Below, one piece after another: positions 23,465 to 30,480 of a stretch of 41,265 nucleotides of DNA. Where the stretch lies: contig CAAFNG010000339.1 in assembly GCA_900764225.1 (NCBI GenBank), positions 1-41,265 of the forward strand, given 5' to 3'. Each line of letters begins with the position of its first letter. Positions within the stretch are counted from its first letter, which is position 1. Source of the DNA: Lachnospiraceae bacterium (GTDB taxonomy: Bacteria; Bacillota; Clostridia; Lachnospirales; Lachnospiraceae). The notes under the pieces are model-generated. The model made no database searches. It saw nothing but the letters and a program-made list of their open reading frames with translations, and was not told the origin of the DNA. The position numbers were made by a program, and so were the translations under genes.

Positions 23465-26400
23465 CTTTCGGGTTCCTTCTCTATGACAAACATTTCATTG
23501 ACGTACTGTTCCTGGCGGAGATACTGTGCAAGCTTCTCCTTCACTTCGGATTCTTTTTCCAGCTTCCGTGCACAGAGAATCTGATTGATCAGCTGATATT
23601 TGCTGGAAGCTCTGTCATCTGTCTGGTTCATGGTGATCACTTTTTCTTTGGTTTTATGCACTCCGTCTGCTGCTTCAGCCTGGAAATAATACCGCAGTGT
23701 CTCCCCGTAAAACAATGTAAATGTTTTCACAAAAATCCCCTGATAGACATTACGGAGCGGCTCGCTCTTATATTCCGGCACAGTTCCAAGTCCCGTATCC
23801 AGACAGTAATACAAAATAACAGTATCCTCCGGTGAACCATGATATTCTACAAAGGTCTTATCATCCAGCTGATATGGCCTCAAAAGCGACTGATCCAGCT
23901 CATGGAAAAACTCAAATACCATGCCTTTCTTCACGCAGGATTCCAGAAGCTCTCCTTCAAACTTAAGCAGTGCCTCATCCGGTTCTTTCTCCTCAGAAAG
24001 AATCTTCAAAAGTGCCAGATCGCAGATATGGCCTGCCGGCCACTCCTTTTCTTTCAGGGATTTCAGATATTCCCTAAGGCACGGTGTCTCCGGCTTCTCC
24101 TTTACAAACATTCCGTATGACATCTGTGTGAGATATGCACCGATCACGCGCTCTTTTCCGGAATGGCTGATATAAGCCTTAAGGATCTCCTCGCCTTCTT
24201 CCCGGTAATCTGCCGTAAACATCAGAAGTGACAGAATCCTCTCTTCCAGATTATAGGTATCCATCTCAAAACCCGTCGCACTTTTCCAGATGTCAAAAAG
24301 CTCATCCACCGGTCCGAAGCGGAACTTCATCAGATACTGTAAGATTACCTCATCATAAATTCCCTTACGATATACATAAGAAGCAAGCGCGATCAGTTCT
24401 TCATCCTCTGCACCGTCACAACGGATGATCATACGGCTCACAAGCTTTAAGAGAGCGCGCTCATCGACTCCTTCAAAACCGAAGGCTTCCACTACGCTCA
24501 TGGCCTGCGGGAACAGGCCTCTCTGGATCAGGATCGTAAGCAATGTCTTCTTGTCGACCATGGCATATTCTCTGTAATCCATCATTTCCAGATAGACATC
24601 CAGATCCTCGCCCTGCACATGTGCACTGTAGTAGTCCAGGATTCTTTTTCTCACAAGGCGCTTGTACTCCTCTGTAAAAGCATCAGAAAGAACCAGTTTC
24701 TGGAAAATCCCCAGATTCTCATGGCTAATCTCTTGTCTCTCACAGTAATAAAGCAGCACCCCCGGCTCATCTGCACCCTTATCCAGTACAGCCGAAACCA
24801 TCTCCCTGTCATCAAACAGCGGAGAGCGGTTATAGTCCACCGTATCCGCATAACGTCTCTGCTTTTCATCCTGGAAAAGAATAGCTGCATCCTCTGTATA
24901 AACACGCGGATAGGCAATTCCATGCACACACGGATAGATCTCTTCCTGTTTCATCTGTCTGTGACGGACGATCACACTGCGTACCTTCGGATCATCGGTG
25001 TACAGACGGCAGGTAAACATCCTGGAGGCGATCACCTGCGCCTCCTCGCTGTCCTCTGGCTCCTTCATAAATTCCTGATAAACAGCAGCATAATTCTCAT
25101 TCATCCTGCCTTCCCGAAGCTTCTGGAAAGCGAATTCTTTCATATTATCATGATAACTCTCATAAGTCTGCGGATCTCTGTCCTTCTCTGCAATGATGCA
25201 GGCGTAAAGATAAGCTCTCTTTGCATCACCCAATGTATTATTGTTGTATGTAAAATACATAAGAAGCGGTTTCGGCAGGACTCTTCTGTAAGATGTATCC
25301 AGTGTCTCCACATAATACTCGTAAAGTCTCGTGATCCGGATACCACGGTCTACTGCTGCGGAAAACCAACGGAAATATTCCGGCTTTCTCGGATTTCCTT
25401 TCATAACATATTTGCAGATTGCTTCCACAGTATCATCTGTCGGAAATGCCTCACAGCCCATGACCATTGCACGATACAGGCTCTCATTAAATGTCTTCTC
25501 GTAACCGGAAAGATAAGTCAGGCGCATTACAAGCTCCTCGGTCAGCATCTTCTCTTTTCCCGCAAAGAGAAATACCTGCGCCCAGAAACGGTTCATTCTG
25601 TGAAGCAGGGACATATCGCTGCAGATGCTGTTCCATGCCTCCAGATACAGAAACGGACTGGTGCAACCACGCTCAAAGAGTTCTTCCATCAGAAAGATCT
25701 TTCTGGACGGAGAGAGATTCTGATCCATCTCAAACACCAGCTTCAGAAGGATAAAACTGTCCTCCTTCTGCATCTGGAAATTCTGTATCTTACGCAGCGC
25801 CTGGGATCTGTCACTGTAGATACCAGTCTGTGCACAGAGATAAAGATAGATTCCGGCAAATTCCAGTTCATTATGATGGAAGGACTTGTTCTGATAACGG
25901 GAAAGAATCTCACCTGCTTTCTCATCATCCCCTTCCAGGTGAAGAACATATGCTTCAAACAGCTGGTATTCCGGATACTGCTGCCCGCTCTCGCCCAGCC
26001 TTTTAAATCTTTCATGGGCATTGGCCGTCCAGGTCTGAAAATCCATATGCCCGCAGATATAGTCCAGATATTCTTTCAACATTTCAGCCCGGTACTGTTT
26101 CTCAAGAAGATCAATATTTACGGTACTCTCTGTTCCACGGGATGCAAGAACCTTATAGACAAGCTCCTGATAAGGTGTCTTTACAATGATCTCACCATAC
26201 TGATTGCCTTTTCCAAGTTTCTCACGGTGGATCACATAATTCACCTCACAGGTGCTTCCAATAAAATCATCCTCCGTGATCACATGCTTCCCGGTCTCCA
26301 GAAAATCTCCGTTGATCTCGATATCTGCTCTTAAGTGTCCCCATCCGCTCCTGTGAATGTAAAGTGCTTCCTGAATAGATTCCCTGACATCAAAAAAGCT

Positions 26401-27000
26401 GGCTTCCTGTCTGTTCAGCTCAAGCGTTACCTTATCCTTGACACCGGCAGCTATGAGAAATTCCTCCAAGTGCTGATAGGTTACCGGCTGCTGGGACATT
26501 CCGGCATACAGAGCCTTGATCTTCTTACTCTGGTCTTTCAGAACCAGTGGAAAATGCTTCTCTGTAAAGATCCGGTATGCCTCGTGCATATCCCCCTTCG
26601 CAATACGGGTAAAGCCTTCCAGGGATGTGACCTTCACCCCTGAGCTCTTTACCTCTTCCGTTCCGGCTGTCACCTTAAATGGAAGCCGGTATTCTCCGAT
26701 ACTTGTGGTAAAGCACAGCCATCCCTCAAAACTCTCTCCCGGCTCCATGCCCTCTGCATCCACACCATAAGGCATCCGTACCGTTGTCCCGGAAAAGCGG
26801 TCAAATCCAGGCACCAGCCGTCTGTCCGATGACGTTACAAATCCACTGATCCTGCGATTATCGTCTGTTCCGAAATATATTTCCTTCTTCGCAGTGTCTC
26901 CTGCCTTCAGCGTGACAGAAATGTCCTCCTGCGAAAACAGAAGCTTTGGCTGTTCATAAATAAATTTTCCGTTAAGAAGCTGTTCTATCCTCTTTTTCAA
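23461..27000 (-). CDS. Large beta-sandwich plus helical-repeat protein, DUF5717-like
   Basis: 1179 residues, no signal peptide or membrane helix. Residues 1 to about 110 look like an Ig-like beta-sandwich (ISVTLKAGDTAKKEIYFGT, GEYRLPFKV). A short helical linker and a second beta domain follow (about 190-290, GWGHLRADIEINGDFLE). Roughly residues 300-1000 are helical hairpins of TPR/HEAT character, rich in Tyr and acidic residues. A third beta domain (about 1050-1120) and a C-terminal helix complete it. No catalytic motif was found, so it looks like a scaffold. It starts with TTG at 27000, backed by GAGGAG 8 nt upstream. Its promoter is at 27050-27078, diverging from sigK. I match it to DUF5717 from memory. 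Confidence 0.82.
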   Translation of the reverse strand: MKKRIEQLLNGKFIYEQPKLLFSQEDISVTLKAGDTAKKEIYFGTDDNRRISGFVTSSDRRLVPGFDRFSGTTVRMPYGVDAEGMEPGESFEGWLCFTTSIGEYRLPFKVTAGTEEVKSSGVKVTSLEGFTRIAKGDMHEAYRIFTEKHFPLVLKDQSKKIKALYAGMSQQPVTYQHLEEFLIAAGVKDKVTLELNRQEASFFDVRESIQEALYIHRSGWGHLRADIEINGDFLETGKHVITEDDFIGSTCEVNYVIHREKLGKGNQYGEIIVKTPYQELVYKVLASRGTESTVNIDLLEKQYRAEMLKEYLDYICGHMDFQTWTANAHERFKRLGESGQQYPEYQLFEAYVLHLEGDDEKAGEILSRYQNKSFHHNELEFAGIYLYLCAQTGIYSDRSQALRKIQNFQMQKEDSFILLKLVFEMDQNLSPSRKIFLMEELFERGCTSPFLYLEAWNSICSDMSLLHRMNRFWAQVFLFAGKEKMLTEELVMRLTYLSGYEKTFNESLYRAMVMGCEAFPTDDTVEAICKYVMKGNPRKPEYFRWFSAAVDRGIRITRLYEYYVETLDTSYRRVLPKPLLMYFTYNNNTLGDAKRAYLYACIIAEKDRDPQTYESYHDNMKEFAFQKLREGRMNENYAAVYQEFMKEPEDSEEAQVIASRMFTCRLYTDDPKVRSVIVRHRQMKQEEIYPCVHGIAYPRVYTEDAAILFQDEKQRRYADTVDYNRSPLFDDREMVSAVLDKGADEPGVLLYYCERQEISHENLGIFQKLVLSDAFTEEYKRLVRKRILDYYSAHVQGEDLDVYLEMMDYREYAMVDKKTLLTILIQRGLFPQAMSVVEAFGFEGVDERALLKLVSRMIIRCDGAEDEELIALASYVYRKGIYDEVILQYLMKFRFGPVDELFDIWKSATGFEMDTYNLEERILSLLMFTADYREEGEEILKAYISHSGKERVIGAYLTQMSYGMFVKEKPETPCLREYLKSLKEKEWPAGHICDLALLKILSEEKEPDEALLKFEGELLESCVKKGMVFEFFHELDQSLLRPYQLDDKTFVEYHGSPEDTVILYYCLDTGLGTVPEYKSEPLRNVYQGIFVKTFTLFYGETLRYYFQAEAADGVHKTKEKVITMNQTDDRASSKYQLINQILCARKLEKESEVKEKLAQYLRQEQYVNEMFVIEKEPER

Positions 27001-27049
27001 AATATGTACTCCTCATTGTATACACTGTTATTATCACTCATATTTTATG

Positions 27050-27078
27050 ATTATACACCAGAACCAAAACAGGTGCAA
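27050..27078 (-). promoter_or_regulatory. Promoter of the DUF5717 operon
   Basis: Minus strand: -10 TATAAT (27050-27055), a 17-bp spacer and a weak -35 TTGCAC (27073-27078). A direct repeat lies over the -35: AACAGGTG at 27068-27075 and again at 27077-27084 on the plus strand, which suggests activator dependence. Confidence 0.6.
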
Positions 27079-27124
27079 CAGGTGTTCCCCTTTGTCCGAA
27101 GCAGAATCTTTTTGTTGGAAAAGC

Positions 27125-27152
27125 ACGAAAAGCATGTCCTTTTCATAAAATA
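27125..27152 (+). promoter_or_regulatory. Mother-cell-type (sigma-K/E-like) promoter for sigK
   Basis: The -10 CATAAAATA (27144-27152) fits the CATAnnnTA consensus of sigma-K and sigma-E promoters exactly. An AC dinucleotide at 27125-27126 sits 17 bp upstream, as in the sigma-K -35. Start would be near 27159, about 20 nt before the TTG start codon. Confidence 0.5.
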
Positions 27153-27179
27153 TATGGAAATCCCCTTTGAGGTGAATCT

Positions 27180-27809
27180 TTGAAAACTTTCCCAAAACCG
27201 TTGTCTGCCCAAAAAGAGCAGTACTATCTCATGCGCTTCCAAAGGGGCGATCCGGAAGCAAAAAATATCCTGATCGAGCATAATCTCCGCCTGGTTGCCC
27301 ACGTCGCAAAAAAATATCAGAACTGCGATGAAGATCCGGATGATCTTATCTCCATCGGCACCATAGGTCTTATTAAAGCCATCTCCACCTTCGACGCAAA
27401 TCGTGCCTCCAGACTTTCCACTTATGCAGCCCGCTGTATCGACAACGAGCTTCTTATGATGCTGCGCTCGCGCAAAAAGCGTGCAAGAGAAGTCTCACTC
27501 TATGATCCTATCGGCACAGACCGGGAAGGCAACGAGATCAGTCTTCTTGATGTAATTGAAAGCCCGCCGGTTGATATCGTGGAAGACTGTTATACCCGCG
27601 ACAACATTACTCTTCTTCTCCGACACATTTCAAAACTGCTTTCTCCCAGGGAATATCAGGTCATCTGCTGTCGCTACGGTCTTAACTGCCAGGAGCCTCT
27701 GACCCAGCGGGAAATTGCCGGTAAGCTTTCTATCAGCCGTTCCTATGTATCCCGTATCGAAAAAAATGCGCTTCATAAGCTGCGCGCTCTTTTTCCCGAA
27801 AATGAATAG
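27180..27809 (+). CDS. sigK: Sporulation sigma factor SigK, without pro-sequence
   Basis: A 209-residue late mother-cell sigma factor. It begins MKTFPKPLSAQKEQYYL, which aligns with the mature N-terminus of sigma-K (FPxPLS block). Bacillus pro-sigma-K has about 20 extra residues before this point, and here an in-frame TGA lies four codons upstream of the start. Region 2 ([28 protein letters not shown]) and region 4 (TQREIAGKLSISRSYVSRIEKNALHKL) are intact, and there is no interrupting skin element. The start is TTG, 5 nt after GAGGTG. Like C. difficile SigK, it is probably active without proteolysis, so control would be transcriptional. It stops with TAG and diverges from the DUF5717 operon. 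Confidence 0.93.
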   Translation: MKTFPKPLSAQKEQYYLMRFQRGDPEAKNILIEHNLRLVAHVAKKYQNCDEDPDDLISIGTIGLIKAISTFDANRASRLSTYAARCIDNELLMMLRSRKKRAREVSLYDPIGTDREGNEISLLDVIESPPVDIVEDCYTRDNITLLLRHISKLLSPREYQVICCRYGLNCQEPLTQREIAGKLSISRSYVSRIEKNALHKLRALFPENE

Positions 27810-27810
27810 A

Positions 27811-27836
27811 GGGGAGAACGTATTCCCGTTCTCCCC
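27811..27836. terminator. Hairpin between sigK and trhP
   Basis: A perfect 10-bp GC-rich stem, GGGGAGAACG with CGTTCTCCCC, and a 6-nt loop, one base after the sigK stop and 12 nt from the trhP stop. The tails are only weakly T-rich on either strand, so it is a likely but not textbook bidirectional terminator. Confidence 0.6.
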
Positions 27837-27847
27837 TGCAACAATAC

Positions 27848-29071
27848 TTACTCACCTCTCCGGAGAATATCAAATACCTCCGGTGTCTCCGTAAGCTTCA
27901 CATAAATTCTCTGCTGTGCATGTGGTGCGCTCTCCATGGACTCGCCCTCTTCATTGTAGATAGCTTTCACAGTGACCGGAATATTTCTTCCATCCGGTTT
28001 CATAATCTCGATAGTCTCTCCCACAGAAAACTTGTTTCTCTGTGTCAGTCTTGCATAACCCCGTTCATCAATCTCCTCCGCAAATCCAAGATAAGTATAT
28101 TCTCTCACATACGTATTACTGTCATAGATCTGCGTATTCTCATCCGGCTTTCCATAGAAAAATCCGGTTGTAAACTGACGATAGGTACAGTTCGAGATCT
28201 GCTCCTGATACCACGGCATATTGGCACGGTATTTCTCCGGACTTTCCAGACAGTCATCAATTGCCTTGCGGTAAGTTCTTGCCACAGTTGCCACATAAAG
28301 AGCTGTTTTCATACGGCCTTCGATCTTAAGACTGTCAATGCCGCTTGTGAGCACATCTTCCATATGCTCTACCATGCAAAGGTCCTTGGAATTAAAGATA
28401 AATGTACCTCTCTCATTCTCAAATACCGGCATATATTCTCCCGGACGTTTCTCCTCAACAACGGAATATTTCCATCTGCACGGGTGTGTACAGGCTCCAT
28501 GGTTGGCGTCTCTTCCTGCCATAAAATTGCTTAAAAGGCATCTTCCTGAATAGGAAATACACATAGCCCCGTGGATAAATGTTTCGATTTCCATATCATC
28601 CGGAATATGTGCACGGATCTCACGGATTTCCTCCAGAGAAAGCTCTCTGGCACTTACCACACGCTTCGCACCGAGATTATACCAGAAGCGGTATGTCTCA
28701 TAATTCGTGTTATTGGCCTGTGTGCTGATATGACGTTCAATCTCCGGGCAGATTTCCTTCGCATACATATAGATTCCCGGATCCGCAATGATCAGTGCAT
28801 CCGGACCGATCTCCCTGAGTTCTTTCAGATATTCTCTTACTCCCTCAAGATCGCTGTTATGCGCCAGGATATTCACTGTCACATAAACTTTTACGCCATG
28901 CTCATGTGCGAATGCAATGCCCTCACACATATCTTCTTTTGAAAAATTCTTTGCCTTTGCACGAAGTCCAAAGGCTTCTCCGCCGATATAAACGGCATCT
29001 GCACCATATATGACGGCAACCTTCAAAACCTCAAGGCTGCTCGCCGGAACCAAAAGTTCTGGTCGTTTCAT
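27848..29071 (-). CDS. trhP: U32-family tRNA hydroxylation protein (TrhP-like)
   Basis: A 407-residue peptidase-U32-family protein. In Bacillus (YrrN/YrrO) and E. coli (YegQ) this group makes 5-hydroxyuridine at tRNA position 34, using prephenate-derived chemistry and an Fe-S cluster, rather than acting as a protease. It shows ELLVPASSLEVLKVAVIYGADAVYIGGE at the start, the HISTQANNTN motif, and the conserved cysteines in GAMCISYSGRCLLSNF and GACTHPCRWKY that would hold the cluster. The C-terminal 80 residues form a small beta domain. Its start overlaps the end of trmR by 41 nt, matching the Bacillus yrrM-yrrN-yrrO order; only one of the two Bacillus U32 genes is present. Confidence 0.88.
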   Translation of the reverse strand: MKRPELLVPASSLEVLKVAVIYGADAVYIGGEAFGLRAKAKNFSKEDMCEGIAFAHEHGVKVYVTVNILAHNSDLEGVREYLKELREIGPDALIIADPGIYMYAKEICPEIERHISTQANNTNYETYRFWYNLGAKRVVSARELSLEEIREIRAHIPDDMEIETFIHGAMCISYSGRCLLSNFMAGRDANHGACTHPCRWKYSVVEEKRPGEYMPVFENERGTFIFNSKDLCMVEHMEDVLTSGIDSLKIEGRMKTALYVATVARTYRKAIDDCLESPEKYRANMPWYQEQISNCTYRQFTTGFFYGKPDENTQIYDSNTYVREYTYLGFAEEIDERGYARLTQRNKFSVGETIEIMKPDGRNIPVTVKAIYNEEGESMESAPHAQQRIYVKLTETPEVFDILRRGE

Positions 29072-29723
29072 AAGCCTGTTCTCCTGTTTTTATGCTTACG
29101 GCAGCACCGTCGCCCAACGGAAGTACGGATGTACGCAGTATCGGGCTGTGCGTCAGCTGCCAGAGATATTCTCTCATTCTCTTATAAATTGTCCGGTTTC
29201 GCCGCTCCACAAGATAATGAGACTCTATAAGATCTCCCTCCTGCAGCACGTTATCTGATACGAGCACACTTCCCTCTTTCATCAGGCGCAGCACATCCGG
29301 AAGCCAGTAGATATACTGTCCTTTTGCTGCATCCATAAAAATCAGGTCAAAAGTACCGGTAAGCTCCTTCAGAATCTCTCCGGCATCCCCTTCAAGAAGT
29401 GTGATCTGCTCTTCTCTTCCTGCACGTCTGAAATTTTCTTTTGCAACAGGAATCCTTTTTTCGTAATTTTCTATGGTAACGATCTGAACATCCTCCGGTC
29501 CATATTCACACATAAGAAGTGTGGAGAAGCCAACGGCAGTCCCCACCTCCAAAATCCGCTTTGGCTGTTTCATGGCCAGAAGCATCCTCATAAAACTCTG
29601 CATATCCCTTCGGATGATCGGTACCCGGTCCTTAAGTGCCCGGCTCTCTAACTCCTGCAGAAAAGGAGTATTTCCCATATCAAGAGAATTGATATAGGTT
29701 TTCATTCGTTCTTCTACGATCAC
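29031..29723 (-). CDS. trmR: tRNA 5-hydroxyuridine methyltransferase
   Basis: A 230-residue O-methyltransferase of the class I SAM fold. The SAM-binding loop is ILEVGTAVGFSTLL near residue 55, followed by VTIENYEKRIPVAKENFRRAG and the DLIFMDAAKGQY motif that holds the metal or acceptor residues. The Bacillus counterpart YrrM/TrmR methylates ho5U34 to mo5U34 in tRNAs. The adjacent trhP supplies the ho5U substrate, so the pair forms one pathway. The gene starts with GTG inside a four-base GTGA overlap with the MltG-like gene. A weaker alternative start is the ATG seven codons in. The C-terminal 14 residues are read through the trhP start. Confidence 0.9.
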   Translation of the reverse strand: MIVEERMKTYINSLDMGNTPFLQELESRALKDRVPIIRRDMQSFMRMLLAMKQPKRILEVGTAVGFSTLLMCEYGPEDVQIVTIENYEKRIPVAKENFRRAGREEQITLLEGDAGEILKELTGTFDLIFMDAAKGQYIYWLPDVLRLMKEGSVLVSDNVLQEGDLIESHYLVERRNRTIYKRMREYLWQLTHSPILRTSVLPLGDGAAVSIKTGEQAYETTRTFGSGEQP

Positions 29724-30124
29724 TGGCTCTTCGATCCTTCCTCATTCTCTTCTCCTGCCAGCACGGCCATGATCCTGGTCGGTGTGTATGCTGTGCTGAG
29801 AAGATATGTACCGGCCTTGATCTGTCCGTGATATGCAGACATTCTCTCCTGCACTGCAAATGCAAGCGCGCTCTTCACAAGTCCTTTCTGTTCCAGTGTC
29901 TTACCAACCTTATATGCAGATGCACCATCTTTTACAACTACAGTAACCTGTTGTCCCTCACCCGGGCTCATGGCCTGCTGGTTAAACACATCATATCCGA
30001 ACTGATATGCGGATCTTCCGACCCAGATCAGAAATACAATGATGCAGATATACAGGGCGATCTTAAATACCCCTCCGGCCAGAAAAACGCCGGCCCTGCC
30101 TACCTTGTCTCTTGTGTCTGCCAT
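29720..30124 (-). CDS. Short MltG-like membrane protein lacking the lyase domain
   Basis: 134 residues. One membrane helix lies near residues 18-38 (ALYICIIVFLIWVGRSAY). A LysM-like module typical of the N-terminal part of MltG follows (VTVVVKDGASAYKVGKTLEQKGLVKS and the IKAGTYLLSTAYTPTRIMAVLAG pattern). The large C-terminal transglycosylase domain of MltG (which cuts nascent glycan strands) is absent: the gene stops after a short acidic tail. Its place before trmR/trhP is where Bacillus has the full yrrL/mltG gene, so it is an ortholog reduced to the anchor and LysM-like part. It starts 14 nt after the YlbF-like gene with AGGAGG upstream. It is probably not an enzyme. Confidence 0.78.
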   Translation of the reverse strand: MADTRDKVGRAGVFLAGGVFKIALYICIIVFLIWVGRSAYQFGYDVFNQQAMSPGEGQQVTVVVKDGASAYKVGKTLEQKGLVKSALAFAVQERMSAYHGQIKAGTYLLSTAYTPTRIMAVLAGEENEEGSKSQ

Positions 30125-30138
30125 AGTCTTTCTTCCTC

Positions 30139-30477
30139 CTATAGATCAGGAATCTGTATGTCTATCCCGGCTACCAGTGTCCTGCATATTCTCTGCATCA
30201 GTCTGCACAGTGCAAGCTCCGCATCCAGATAGGCATTTACTCTCAGGTTCTGTCTTAGACTGGCCGACTCCAGATTGAGCTGTTCCGCTATGTGAAACAG
30301 CTCATCCTGATTCGCCTGGCTTTGCAGTCTGAAATTATCTCCACGGAATCTCATCACCCTCGCCTTAAGCTCAGGATCCTTATCAAGCTCTGCAGCCTGC
30401 TTCTGATATTCCTGGTATTCTTCACTTCTGTGCACAGCATCGAGAAGCCTCTCAATGTCCATGCTGATCTCATCCAT
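30139..30477 (-). CDS. YlbF/YmcA-family protein
   Basis: 112 residues, almost entirely helical, starting MDEISMDIERLLDAVHRSEEY with the family pattern YQKQAAELDKDPELKARVMRFR. Bacillus YlbF and YmcA act with YaaT as a complex that guides RNase Y on specific mRNAs and affects biofilm and sporulation. Here the gene starts 3 nt after the RNase J stop, so it could be a partner of RNA decay in this operon. That functional link to RNase J is inference from position. No cysteine cluster for an Fe-S centre is obvious beyond a single CRLMQRIC pair. Confidence 0.82.
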   Translation of the reverse strand: MDEISMDIERLLDAVHRSEEYQEYQKQAAELDKDPELKARVMRFRGDNFRLQSQANQDELFHIAEQLNLESASLRQNLRVNAYLDAELALCRLMQRICRTLVAGIDIQIPDL

Positions 30478-30480
30478 GCC

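Noticed and set aside
24619..26334. A 571-codon open frame antisense to the large repeat protein
   Set aside because: Shadow of the minus-strand gene; no recognisable domain, no start signals, and biased composition.
27180..27809. A skin-element-type interruption of sigK
   Set aside because: The frame is continuous through all sigma regions, with no recombinase gene or split.
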